Assembly: GCA_003972865.1 (NCBI GenBank)
Contig: QOAX01000034.1
Location: 1 to 15,492, forward strand
DNA from: Verrucomicrobiota bacterium
GTDB taxonomy: Bacteria; Verrucomicrobiota; Verrucomicrobiia; Limisphaerales; UBA1096
Direction of reading: 5' to 3'
DNA: 15,492 nucleotides
Every line of letters begins with the position of its first letter. Positions within the stretch are counted from its first letter, which is position 1. The notes below the pieces were generated by a model. It worked only from the letters and a program-made list of their open reading frames with translations, was not told the origin of the DNA and searched no databases. Made by a program: the position numbers and the translations under genes. Below are positions 6,781-15,062 of this stretch, piece after piece.

Positions 6781-8151
6781 ATGAAACAACTGAAGAAATA
6801 CATCGACGCCAACCGGCAGCGGTTCATCGACGAGTTGGTCGAGTATCTGCGGTTCCCCAGCGTGTCGGCGCAGAGCGCGCACAAAAAAGACATGGTGGCC
6901 TGTGCCCGCTGGCTCGCCAATCACGTCAGGTCGGTTGGCCTCAAGTCGCGTGTGCACAGGACCGGCGGCCACCCGATCGTCACCATCGCCACGCCGCGAA
7001 AGCGCAACAGCACCAAGCCGCACTTTCTCGTCTACGGCCACTACGATGTGCAACCGCCCGAGCCGCTCGAGCTGTGGACCAGCCCGCCGTTCGAGCCGAC
7101 GCTTCGCGGCCGCAACCTCTTCGCGCGCGGCGCAAGCGACAACAAGGGCCAGCACTTCGCCCACCTCAAGGCGGTCGAGGCATATCTCAAAACCGGTACC
7201 GAGCTGCCGTGCGACTTGACGTTCGTCGTCGAGGGCGAGGAGGAGGTCGGCGGCGAGGCGCTCGTCGGGTTCCTCAAGCAAAACAAACGCGGCCTCCAGT
7301 GCGACGGCGTCGTGGTTTCCGACACAGGCATGCCCGACCTCAAGCACCCCGCGCTGACGTACGCGCTGCGCGGAGTCGCCGCGCTCGAGGTCAAGCTCAC
7401 CGGCCCGGACCGCGATCTGCACTCCGGCATTTACGGTGGCACGGTCGAGAATCCCGCGATGGCGCTGAGCAAGTTGCTCGGCCGGATGATCAACAAAAAC
7501 GGCAGCATCAACGTCCCCGGTTTTTATGACGACGTCGTCAAGCTCACCGCCTACGAGCGCAGGCAACTCGCCCGAGTCCCGTACAGCGAGGCCAAGTACA
7601 AAAAGCTGCTCGGCGTGAAGTCGCTCTTCGGCGAAAAAGGGTTCACGCCAAACGAGCAACGCGGCGCGCGGCCGACGTTCGAGATCAACGGCCTCACCAG
7701 CGGCTATCAGGGCGAAGGCAGCAAAACCATCGTGCCAAGCTTCGCCAGCGCAAAGATCACCATGCGTCTCGTGCCGAACCAGAATCCCAAAAAAATCCTC
7801 CGCCTGGTTGCTAGGCACCTCAAGGCACTCTCCCCGCCGACGATGCGCATCGAGGTTGAGCTGGGCCACGCGGCCGACCCCTACATCGTCTCGCCGACCG
7901 GCCCCTTGGCCAAGGCCGCGCTCAAGTCGCTCAAGGCCGCGTTTGGCCACGAGCCGGTGTTGTTGCGCGAGGGCGGCTCGATTCCGATCGTCGAGCATTT
8001 CGCCCGAATTCTGAAGGTGGACACCTATCTGCTTGGCCTCGCGCTGCCGGACGACAACCTCCATTCGCCCAACGAAAAAATGGACCTCGAGGCGTTCACG
8101 CGCGGCATCTGGATGAGCGCCAATCTCTGGACAAATCTCGCCGAGGCGTAA
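6781..8151 (+). CDS. M20 family metallopeptidase (dipeptidase-like)
   Basis: This 456-residue protein is a zinc-dependent exopeptidase of the M20/M28 clan, of the kind annotated as dipeptidase or succinyl-diaminopimelate desuccinylase-like. The dimetal site is visible in order: H87 and D89 in YGHYDVQ, the bridging D120 in RGASDNKG, the general base E153 with metal ligand E154 in EGEEE, D181 in SDTGM, and a late His in NLHSPNEK. The DLHSGIYGG segment in the lid domain also fits the family. No signal peptide is present, so it should act in the cytoplasm on dipeptides or small peptides. I placed the start at the ATG of MKQLKKYI, where the family similarity begins; a longer frame reads through the palindrome upstream. 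It is first in the operon, with queE 2 bases downstream. Confidence 0.92.
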   Translation: MKQLKKYIDANRQRFIDELVEYLRFPSVSAQSAHKKDMVACARWLANHVRSVGLKSRVHRTGGHPIVTIATPRKRNSTKPHFLVYGHYDVQPPEPLELWTSPPFEPTLRGRNLFARGASDNKGQHFAHLKAVEAYLKTGTELPCDLTFVVEGEEEVGGEALVGFLKQNKRGLQCDGVVVSDTGMPDLKHPALTYALRGVAALEVKLTGPDRDLHSGIYGGTVENPAMALSKLLGRMINKNGSINVPGFYDDVVKLTAYERRQLARVPYSEAKYKKLLGVKSLFGEKGFTPNEQRGARPTFEINGLTSGYQGEGSKTIVPSFASAKITMRLVPNQNPKKILRLVARHLKALSPPTMRIEVELGHAADPYIVSPTGPLAKAALKSLKAAFGHEPVLLREGGSIPIVEHFARILKVDTYLLGLALPDDNLHSPNEKMDLEAFTRGIWMSANLWTNLAEA

Positions 8152-8153
8152 CC

Positions 8154-8882
8154 ATGGCCGACTCGCTGCTGGTCCACGAAATCTACCTGAGCATCCAGGG
8201 CGAAAGCACCTTTGCCGGACTACCGTGCGCCTTCGTCCGGCTGACTGGCTGCGACCTCCGCTGCTCCTATTGCGACACCGCCTACGCCTTCGCCGGCGGC
8301 AAATCAATGAGCGTCGACGAGGTCGTTGCTGCGCTCGAGGCCCAATGCGATTTCACCGGCGAGCCCGGCAACAAACTGCCGCTTGTCGAGCTCACCGGCG
8401 GCGAGCCGTTGCTGCAAAAAAATGTCCACCCGCTGATGAGCCGTCTCTGCGACATGGGCCTTACCGTGCTCGTCGAGACCAGCGGCGCGCACGACATCAG
8501 CGCGAGCGATCCGCGCGTGCGGCACATCATGGATTGGAAATGCCCGAGCAGCGGCGAGTCGGATCGAATGCTCGCCGGCAACATCGCCTGCCTTAAGCCA
8601 ACCGACGAGGTGAAGTTCGTCATCGGAACCGCAGAGGATTACGACTGGGCCAAGGCGCAACTCGCCGAGTATAAAATGGACGAAACCTGCCCCGTGTTGT
8701 TCTCGTGGGTGGCACCGCTCGAGCCGCATCAACAGGACGAGTCGCTCAAGCCGGTGCCGCTTGGCCACACGCCGATCAGCCGCCGCGAACTCGTCGAGCG
8801 CATCACCCGCGACAAGCTGCGCGTGCGGTTCCAGTTACAGATGCACAAGTTCATTTGGCCGCCCGACGAAAAGGGCGTTTGA
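8154..8882 (+). CDS. queE: 7-carboxy-7-deazaguanine synthase
   Basis: QueE is a radical S-adenosylmethionine enzyme that turns 6-carboxytetrahydropterin into 7-carboxy-7-deazaguanine, the step that builds the ring of queuosine and other deazapurines. The 242-residue protein has the iron-sulfur cysteines C33, C37 and C40 (CDLRCSYC, CxxxCxxC), the substrate-binding start IQGESTFAGLP (15-24), and the SAM-binding GGEP in VELTGGEPLL. The length fits the family. The ATG lies 2 bases after the peptidase stop, with GAGG just upstream as a modest ribosome-binding site. The other pathway genes (queD, queC, queF) are not in this window, so it must work with genes elsewhere. Confidence 0.95.
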   Translation: MADSLLVHEIYLSIQGESTFAGLPCAFVRLTGCDLRCSYCDTAYAFAGGKSMSVDEVVAALEAQCDFTGEPGNKLPLVELTGGEPLLQKNVHPLMSRLCDMGLTVLVETSGAHDISASDPRVRHIMDWKCPSSGESDRMLAGNIACLKPTDEVKFVIGTAEDYDWAKAQLAEYKMDETCPVLFSWVAPLEPHQQDESLKPVPLGHTPISRRELVERITRDKLRVRFQLQMHKFIWPPDEKGV

Positions 8883-8885
8883 GTC

Positions 8886-10187
8886 GTGAAAAAAAAGGCC
8901 AACAAAACCATCGACCTGTTGCGCCGTTTCGAGTCGCGCAACGTCACGTTCGTCGAGCCGGACGGCAGTTGGCCGATCGTCTGGGAGCGGGCCAGGGGCA
9001 TGCGTGTTTGGGACGACGCCGGCCGCGAGTATCTCGACTTCACCGCCGCGTTCGCCGTGGCGGCGGCTGGCCACGCCAACGCCCGCATTGTTGCCGCCGG
9101 CCAGCGCCAAATGGCCAAGCTGCTGCACGCGATGGGCGACGTCCACCCCCACGCGCTCAAGGCTGAACTGGCCCGCGAACTCAGCCGTCTCACATTCGAG
9201 CGCCTGGCCAAGCGCACCGGCAAAACAATCTTTTGCAACTCCGGCTTCGAGGGGGTCGAGGCCGCGCTCAAGACCGCCCACCTAGCCACCGGCCGAACGC
9301 GCGTCATCGCGTTTGAGGACGCCTATCATGGCCTTGGCTACGGCGCGCTCAACGCCACTTGGCGCAGTGAATTCCGATCGCCGTTCCGCCGCCAAATAGG
9401 CGGGTTTGCGAGCTTTGTCCCATTCCCCTGCGCCAGGGCCGACTTGGCCAAGCTCGAGCCGCGCTTGGCCGCCGAGTTCCGCAAACGAAAAGTCGGCGCG
9501 ATTTTGGTCGAGCCGATTCAGGGCCGTGGCGGCACGAACATCCCGCCCGCCGGCTTCCTAAAACTGCTCCGCAAAGTGTGCGACAAAAACGGCGCACTGC
9601 TGATTTGCGACGAGGTGTACACCGGCTTCGGCCGCACTGGTCGCTGGTTCGCGAGCGAGCATTTCGGTGTGACGCCGGACATCCTCTGCCTCGGCAAGGC
9701 GCTCACTGGCGGCTTCCCGCTCTCGGCCTGCGTCGGGAGCGCGGCGGTGATGGATCGCGCCTGGCCGGAGTCCACCGGCGAGGCGATTCACACGAGCACG
9801 TTCCTCGGCCACCCGGTCGGCTGCGCGATGGCGCTGGCGTCGATTCGTGAGCTTGAGTCGCGCAACCTGCCCAAGCGCAGCGCTGAGATGGGCAAACTGT
9901 TTCTCGACGAACTCCGGCGCTTGGCCAGGCGCATCGGCCGTGCCCGCTGCCAGCCGCGCGGCCTTGGCCTGATGCTCGCGCTCGAGTTGTTCCACGACGA
10001 CGGCATGCCCGCCGCCGACATCGCCCTGGGCGTGACCAAGCGGCTGTTACACGACGGCTTCATCCTACTGCCGGAAGGCGAACCGGCGAACATTCTGTCG
10101 TTCACCCCGCCGCTCACCGTCGGCAAGTCGCACATCGCCAAGCTAATCCGGGCGCTTGGCCGCGCTTTGGAGGGAGCGTACTTATGA
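8886..10187 (+). CDS. Class III PLP-dependent aminotransferase
   Basis: A 433-residue fold-type I aminotransferase of subgroup III (acetylornithine, GABA or related substrates). Visible landmarks are the YHG at 147-149, the pyridine-nitrogen-binding D242 in CDEVYTGFGRTG, the cofactor lysine K271 in CLGKALTGG, and the phosphate-contacting T in HTSTFLGHP. The family is certain; the amino donor and acceptor are not readable from sequence. It begins with GTG at 8886, 3 bases after the queE stop, with AAGGG about 12 bases upstream. Its stop overlaps the rsmA start (ATGA). Four palindrome cores or near-cores fall inside this gene, more than in most others. Confidence 0.9.
   Translation: MKKKANKTIDLLRRFESRNVTFVEPDGSWPIVWERARGMRVWDDAGREYLDFTAAFAVAAAGHANARIVAAGQRQMAKLLHAMGDVHPHALKAELARELSRLTFERLAKRTGKTIFCNSGFEGVEAALKTAHLATGRTRVIAFEDAYHGLGYGALNATWRSEFRSPFRRQIGGFASFVPFPCARADLAKLEPRLAAEFRKRKVGAILVEPIQGRGGTNIPPAGFLKLLRKVCDKNGALLICDEVYTGFGRTGRWFASEHFGVTPDILCLGKALTGGFPLSACVGSAAVMDRAWPESTGEAIHTSTFLGHPVGCAMALASIRELESRNLPKRSAEMGKLFLDELRRLARRIGRARCQPRGLGLMLALELFHDDGMPAADIALGVTKRLLHDGFILLPEGEPANILSFTPPLTVGKSHIAKLIRALGRALEGAYL
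9201..9214. repeat. Iterated palindrome CGCCTGGCCAAGCG
   Basis: Family copy inside the aminotransferase gene, read as R-L-A-K-R. One arm shows C where the perfect palindrome has T. Confidence 0.7.
9918..9931. repeat. Iterated palindrome CGCTTGGCCAGGCG
   Basis: Second family copy inside the aminotransferase gene, read as R-L-A-R-R and identical to the intergenic copy at 1411-1424. Confidence 0.75.
10169..10176 (+). promoter_or_regulatory. Strong Shine-Dalgarno of rsmA
   Basis: GGAGGGAG lies 7 bases before the rsmA ATG and is the clearest ribosome-binding site in the window. It supports the ATG at 10184 despite its overlap with the preceding stop codon. Confidence 0.65.
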
Positions 10188-11020
10188 AGCCCTCCGAAAT
10201 CCGCAACCTCCTCCGCGAGGAGAACATTCAGTTGACCAAGTCGCTTGGCCAAACCTTCCTGCACGACCAACATCAGCTACGAAAGATCATCGACTTGGCC
10301 AAGCTCACCCCCGCCGAGCACGTGATCGAGATTGGCCCCGGGCTTGGGCCGTTGACCGAGTTGCTGCTGCAAACCGCCGGCCACGTCACCGCCATCGAGA
10401 CGGACCGGCGGCTTATCAAGCTGCTCGAAGAGCGGCTCGGCCAACACGACAACTTCACGCTGCAACACGCCGACGCGATGAAGCTTGTCCGCAAGACAGA
10501 GTTCGACTGGTCGAACCACAAGCTCGTCGCCAATCTGCCGTACTCCATCGCGTCGCCACTGCTAATCGACGTGGCCGCCGCGCCGGACCGGCCAAGCGCA
10601 ATGGTCGTCACCCTCCAACTTGAGGTCGTGAATCGTCTTTTGGCTAAGCCGGGGAGCAAGGATTATGGCGTGCTCAAGTTGCTGATCGGTCTGCACTACA
10701 CGGCAGGCGAATGGTTCACCATCCCACGCGGCTCGTTTTATCCCGAGCCAAACGTCGACTCCGGCTGCATTGAGTTGCTCTGCCGCGAGACGCCGCTGCT
10801 GCCTCCGGAGCTGTGCCCGGTTTTCAAAAAAATCGTCAAACGCGTCTTCGCCGAGCGCCGCAAAAAAATGATGAAACTGCTGAAGCGCGATTGGCCAGCC
10901 GCCGCCGTGGAGGAGATTTTTGAGACGCTCGGACTCGACGAACAAATTCGCGGCGAACGAGTGACGCTCGAGGAATTTGTCGAGATCACTAAGCACCTGA
11001 GCCAGGCAGAAGCATCATGA
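10184..11020 (+). CDS. rsmA: 16S rRNA adenine-N6,N6 dimethyltransferase RsmA (KsgA)
   Basis: RsmA dimethylates two adjacent adenines (A1518 and A1519 in E. coli numbering) near the 3' end of 16S rRNA during late small-subunit assembly. The 278-residue protein has the N-terminal KSLGQTFL signature (19-26), the SAM-binding EIGPGLGPLT (49-58), the acidic ribose contact in AIETD, the catalytic NLPY (117-120), and the FYPEPNVDS motif of the family. The C-terminal helical part (FAERRKKM) is also typical. It overlaps the aminotransferase and the Nudix gene by 4 bases each (ATGA at 10184-10187 and 11017-11020), pointing to translational coupling. The conserved SLGQ is itself written with a TTGGCCAA core (10245-10252). 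Confidence 0.97.
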   Translation: MKPSEIRNLLREENIQLTKSLGQTFLHDQHQLRKIIDLAKLTPAEHVIEIGPGLGPLTELLLQTAGHVTAIETDRRLIKLLEERLGQHDNFTLQHADAMKLVRKTEFDWSNHKLVANLPYSIASPLLIDVAAAPDRPSAMVVTLQLEVVNRLLAKPGSKDYGVLKLLIGLHYTAGEWFTIPRGSFYPEPNVDSGCIELLCRETPLLPPELCPVFKKIVKRVFAERRKKMMKLLKRDWPAAAVEEIFETLGLDEQIRGERVTLEEFVEITKHLSQAEAS

Positions 11021-11514
11021 GCGAGGAAATTTTTGACGTCGTCGACGAAAACGATCAGGTCATCGACCAGCGAACACGCAGCGAGGTGCATCGTCTTGGC
11101 CTTCGGCACCGCGCCATTCATTTGCTGGTCTTCAACGCCAAAGACGAGTTGTTCCTGCAAAAGCGCTCGATGAAAAAAGACTGCTTTCCGGGTAAATGGG
11201 ACTCGTCCGCCTCAGGCCATCTCGACTGTGGGGAGGAATATGACGCCTGCGTTTTTCGGGAGACCCGAGAGGAACTTGGAATTCAACTGGGCGAACTACC
11301 GGAGAAACTTTTCAAGGTCGATGCCTGCGAGGAGACCGGTCAGGAATTCGTCTGGACTTATCGAGTCGAACACGAAGGCCCATTCGAACTCGATTCGGAG
11401 GAAATCTCGGAAGGAGGCTGGTTCACGCCGGCAAAAATCAACGAATGGATCGCAGCGAGCCCTGCTGACTTCGCTCCCGCTTTTGTTCTCATTTGGAAAA
11501 AAAGTTACCGCTAA
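11017..11514 (+). CDS. Nudix hydrolase
   Basis: The 165-residue protein has a complete Nudix box, Gx5Ex7REUxEExGU, from G67 to about I89, with REELGI-type ending TREELGI and the metal-binding glutamates in place. The layout FDVVDENDQVI...RHRAIHLLVFN resembles the YfcD/isopentenyl-diphosphate-isomerase-like Nudix branch, but substrate cannot be read from sequence. It is the last gene of the operon, overlapping rsmA by 4 bases. No intrinsic terminator is apparent after the stop. Its GC content is lower than in the first four operon genes. Confidence 0.9.
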   Translation: MSEEIFDVVDENDQVIDQRTRSEVHRLGLRHRAIHLLVFNAKDELFLQKRSMKKDCFPGKWDSSASGHLDCGEEYDACVFRETREELGIQLGELPEKLFKVDACEETGQEFVWTYRVEHEGPFELDSEEISEGGWFTPAKINEWIAASPADFAPAFVLIWKKSYR

Positions 11515-11690
11515 GGTTATTGTCAACCCGTTTCGCTTACCGAATAAATAATTGATGGAAAAGACAGAACGGCGCCTTATTCAACATCATGATCATAGTT
11601 CACTGAATATCCACTTCAAAGGTACTATATCGTCCACCAGCAATGAAAAACAGGTTATCAACTTATTCTTTAAGACGGATATTCATTGGA

Positions 11691-11718
11691 TTGACTCGGC
11701 AGGGCTTCGGAGTAGTTT
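11691..11718 (+). promoter_or_regulatory. Possible promoter of the DUF1553 gene
   Basis: TTGACT (11691-11696), a 16-base spacer and TAGTTT (11713-11718) resemble -35 and -10 boxes. The -10 box ends six bases before the GTG at 11725, which would give a leaderless mRNA. An alternative, TTGTCA at 11520-11525 with an AT-rich stretch near 11543, is weaker. The rest of the 11515-11724 gap is AT-rich and holds no supported gene. Confidence 0.35.
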
Positions 11719-11724
11719 TTGTGT

Positions 11725-14700
11725 GTGCATCATTTGAACCTGCTTGGGTTGACTTTGTGGCTTTTGGTGAGCGTGTTTTTTCCGCCTGGCCAAACGCAAG
11801 CCAGCGACATGGCCATTGCCGAGGATGAGCCGGTGGTTCACTTCCGCTTTGATGCCGGTTTGGCAAATGCTGGCTCGTTGGGTGATGACATAGCGGCCAA
11901 GCAACAGGGCAAAGTTGCGCTTGGCCAAGCGGGGCCGCGTCCCAAACTTTATCCGGATTTCTCGGCGAGCAACAAAGCGCTAAAACTAAACGGCGGTTAT
12001 TTGCGAATCGCCGATCCGGGTGTATCCAGTCCGCTTGATTTCACCAGCGGCGACGCGCTAACACTGGAGGCTTGGGTGAGCCCCGAGATGTCCGGCAATG
12101 GTTATTTTTACATCATCGGCAAAGGGCGGACGAATCGTGATGGCTTCGCGAAGGAAAATCAGAACTGGTCCCTCCGCCTCGATGGCAGGGGTGGGAAATT
12201 CAAACTCAGTTTTCTTTTTCGCGATCACCGGAATGGTGGCGATGAGCATTTTCATCGTTGGACGTCGGCCAAGGCGTTTGCGACTCGTACAGGTTGGCAT
12301 CACGTTGCGGTGGCTTATCGATTTGGTGATCCGAAGAGTATCGTCGGTTATATAGACGGCGAATCAACCAAGGGCAATTGGGATATGGGCGGCACTACAA
12401 AATTGCCGCCGGTTGTTGACAACGATGAAGTCTGGGTCGGTTCATCGCTGGGTGGAAATCATGGCAGCTCGTTCATTGGCAATATTGATGAAGTGGCGAT
12501 TCATCGTCGTATCGTGCCTGCCAATCGGCTAAAGGCCCGGTATCATTTTGAAGTACCCGTTTGGTTGGTCGATGCCGACAAGTTACCGGACGACTCGTTG
12601 AGAGTCGAGATCCTCGAAAAGGTCGGCAGCGATTGGTTGTTTGTGCCGAACGAACCGACGTTGACCTACTCGGAGCCGGTTTTTGCTTTCCCGGAATTGC
12701 CGGTGAAGTACTCGGCCAAGGGCATTCGTGTTGATCGTTCTAATCCTTTCCTTTTACGTGCTGCTGGTCGGGTGCGCTTGGCCAAGGGCGAGCATCGGTT
12801 GCTGTTGCGGGCTCGCACTGGTACGCGAGTGCGGATGGATGGGAAATTAATTGCCGAGACCAAGTTCGCCATTCGCAATGCCAGCGGTCACGAGTCGGTG
12901 CCGGAATTGCCCGAGCCGCTTGGCCAAGGTGTGCGGCAATTGCGCCCCGGTTTGTACGAGCAGCAGATGGTCGTGGAGTCGCCTGGCGCAGAGCATGTGT
13001 TCACACTTGAGGCGTTCGTCGGTGACTCGAGTGGCTTGCGAATGGAGACCGGCGAGTTGTCCGTCAGCATTTCGTCGGACGGGAAAAAGTATTCATTCCT
13101 ATCGCCGAAACGTCATGTGCCACTGACGGACGAAGGGTGGGAGAATTATGCCGAAGAACGCAGTATGGCGATGGATCGTCGAAACGCAGCAACTCGTCGT
13201 GCGGTGTCCAGCGAGGAAGCGGAATATTGGCAATGGCGGCATCAAGTCGCTCGCAAGCACTTGGCCAAGCTCGAGCCGCTTGGCGGCAAAAGTGTTGATG
13301 AGTTTGTTGATCGCAAACTGCGGATGGCCAAGCTCAAACCGTTTGACCAAGTGGACAACTGGACGTTTTTGCGTCGCGTGAGTTTGGACGTTGTCGGAGT
13401 TCCACCGACACCTGAACAAATTAAAACTTTTTTCGCAGATTCATCACCGACGCGTCGTTCGAAGTTCATCGACCGCATATTGGCAAAGGACGGTTGGGCG
13501 GATCATTGGGTCGGTTATTGGCAGGATGTGCTCGCGGAAAACCCAAACATACTAAAGCCGTCGCTCAACAACACCGGGCCGTTCCGGTTTTGGATTCATG
13601 AATCATTCGCCGACAACAAGCCGTTCGATCGCTTTGTCACCGAGTTGGTGATGATGGAGGGCAGCAAATATTATGGAGGCCCGGCGGGGTTTGAAATGGC
13701 GGCGGAGAACGATGTGCCGATGGCGGCCAAGGCGCAGCTTGTAGCGCAGGCGTTTCTTGGATTGGAAATGAAATGTGCGCGGTGCCATGACGCGCCGTAT
13801 CACGATTTTCGGCAGGAGCAGTTGTTTAGCTTGGCGGCGATGCTTAAGCGTAGTCCGCAAAATGTACCGGCAAGCAGTTCGATTCCGGCTTCGGCGAACA
13901 TCACGCTGGGGCGGTTGGTGAATGTCACGCTTAAGCCGGGCAGCAATGTTGCACCGGCGTGGCCGTTTCCGGAGTTGATGGACGGAGCGCTGCATGACGA
14001 AGTGGTGCGTAAAGCCGGAGACTCGCGGGAACAACTTGCGGCGCGCTTGACCGATCCGCGCAACCAACGATTTGCCCAAGTCGTTGCGAACCGTCTTTGG
14101 AAACGCTACATGGGCTGGGGGTTTGTGGAGCCTGTCGATGACTGGGATCACGCCGAGGCGTCGCATCCCGAGTTGCTGGATTTTCTTGGGCGTGTATTCG
14201 TCCTTTCCGGTTACGACCTCAAGCACTTGGCCAGGCTCATCCTTAATTCGCAAGCTTATCAGCGTGAGTTATTGCCGAATGCCATCGAGTCGAAGCCGGC
14301 CGAACCGGAGGAACGATTGTTCGCTGGGCAGGTTCGTCGCCGGTTGTCTGCCGAGCAGGTGGTCGATTCGCTGTTTGCCATCAGCGGCAAGGCAATGGGG
14401 GTAGAGGAGTTGACGATGGACGTTGATGGACGTCGACCGGCAAGCACGTTTCTGAATCTTGGCGTGCCGCGCCGTGCCTGGCAGTTGACTTCGTTGAGCA
14501 ATGAGCGCGATCGCCCGGCCCTGTCGATTCCCAAGGCGCAAAGTGTGGTCGATGTGTTATCAGTATTCGGTTGGCGTGATTCCCGGCAGGATGCACAGAC
14601 GAAACGCGATCATGAGTCGAACGTGCTTCAACCGGCAACGGTGGCCAACGGTGTCTTGGTCAAGCGCTTTTCGCAACTTTCAGACAACAGCGCGTTCACC

Positions 14701-15054
14701 GAGGTCGCAGTGAACGCAGTCAGCCCGGACGACCTCGTCGAGATTTTGTTTGAGCGCGTTTACACTCGCGAACCAAGCGCGGTTGAGCGGCAAGTGTTTG
14801 TCGAGCTGCTGTCGACTGGTTTTGCGAAGCGCGTGGTTCCGGGTGCCAAGGTGACAAAGCGAGTAAAATCAAACCACGCTGTGTCATGGTCGAACCATCT
14901 CAGCCCGGAGGCAACTCGTATCAAAATGGAAATGGAGCGCTTGACCCGGGCCGGTGATCCATCGACCGAGCGGCTCCAACTAGAGTGGCGCGAGAAAATG
15001 GAGGACATGCTTTGGGCCATGGCCAACTCACCGGAATTTGTCTTTGTGCCCTGA
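11725..15054 (+). CDS. Secreted LamG-DUF1549-DUF1553 protein with CxxCH motif
   Basis: A 1109-residue exported protein of the kind abundant in Planctomycetota and Verrucomicrobiota. From the GTG start, residues 1 to about 27 form a signal peptide (LLGLTLWLLVSVFF, cut near QAS). Residues about 35-280 are a LamG/concanavalin-like domain (ALTLEAWVSP, GWHHVAVAY, YIDGE, FIGNIDEVAIH). Residues about 360-390 (KGEHRLLLRA...RVRMDGKLI) look like a PA14-type strand pair. DUF1549 begins near 524 (VDEFVDRKL, FLRRVSLDVVGVPPTPEQI) and contains C684-ARC-H688, a CxxCH motif. DUF1553 starts near 775 (LTDPRNQRFAQVVANRLWKRYMGWGFV). Function is unknown; sulfated-polysaccharide breakdown has been suggested for these families. 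Start alternatives are TTG at 11719 or 11734. The DUF1501 partner follows after 8 bases. Confidence 0.9.
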   Translation: MHHLNLLGLTLWLLVSVFFPPGQTQASDMAIAEDEPVVHFRFDAGLANAGSLGDDIAAKQQGKVALGQAGPRPKLYPDFSASNKALKLNGGYLRIADPGVSSPLDFTSGDALTLEAWVSPEMSGNGYFYIIGKGRTNRDGFAKENQNWSLRLDGRGGKFKLSFLFRDHRNGGDEHFHRWTSAKAFATRTGWHHVAVAYRFGDPKSIVGYIDGESTKGNWDMGGTTKLPPVVDNDEVWVGSSLGGNHGSSFIGNIDEVAIHRRIVPANRLKARYHFEVPVWLVDADKLPDDSLRVEILEKVGSDWLFVPNEPTLTYSEPVFAFPELPVKYSAKGIRVDRSNPFLLRAAGRVRLAKGEHRLLLRARTGTRVRMDGKLIAETKFAIRNASGHESVPELPEPLGQGVRQLRPGLYEQQMVVESPGAEHVFTLEAFVGDSSGLRMETGELSVSISSDGKKYSFLSPKRHVPLTDEGWENYAEERSMAMDRRNAATRRAVSSEEAEYWQWRHQVARKHLAKLEPLGGKSVDEFVDRKLRMAKLKPFDQVDNWTFLRRVSLDVVGVPPTPEQIKTFFADSSPTRRSKFIDRILAKDGWADHWVGYWQDVLAENPNILKPSLNNTGPFRFWIHESFADNKPFDRFVTELVMMEGSKYYGGPAGFEMAAENDVPMAAKAQLVAQAFLGLEMKCARCHDAPYHDFRQEQLFSLAAMLKRSPQNVPASSSIPASANITLGRLVNVTLKPGSNVAPAWPFPELMDGALHDEVVRKAGDSREQLAARLTDPRNQRFAQVVANRLWKRYMGWGFVEPVDDWDHAEASHPELLDFLGRVFVLSGYDLKHLARLILNSQAYQRELLPNAIESKPAEPEERLFAGQVRRRLSAEQVVDSLFAISGKAMGVEELTMDVDGRRPASTFLNLGVPRRAWQLTSLSNERDRPALSIPKAQSVVDVLSVFGWRDSRQDAQTKRDHESNVLQPATVANGVLVKRFSQLSDNSAFTEVAVNAVSPDDLVEILFERVYTREPSAVERQVFVELLSTGFAKRVVPGAKVTKRVKSNHAVSWSNHLSPEATRIKMEMERLTRAGDPSTERLQLEWREKMEDMLWAMANSPEFVFVP
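11918..11931. repeat. Perfect iterated palindrome CGCTTGGCCAAGCG
   Basis: Exact 14-base copy within the LamG part of the DUF1553 gene, read as A-L-G-Q-A. It is identical to the copies in the divergent gaps at 3679 and 6754. Confidence 0.85.
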
Positions 15055-15062
15055 GAAAAACG

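Noticed and set aside
6775..8307. Long minus-strand open frame (510 codons) opposite the M20 peptidase and queE
   Set aside because: It mirrors two genes with clear catalytic motifs; its translation is arginine- and alanine-rich with no recognisable domain, as expected for an antisense frame in GC-rich DNA.
11515..11560. Possible terminator after the Nudix gene (GGTT...AACC)
   Set aside because: The stem is only 4 bp and no T-run follows.
11552..11737. Open frame of 61 codons containing IDSAGLR, which resembles the phospho-site motif of STAS anti-sigma antagonists
   Set aside because: Too short for a STAS domain, no ribosome-binding site, and it overlaps the likely promoter and start of the DUF1553 gene. 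The seven-residue match may be chance; a degraded gene remnant is possible but unsupported.
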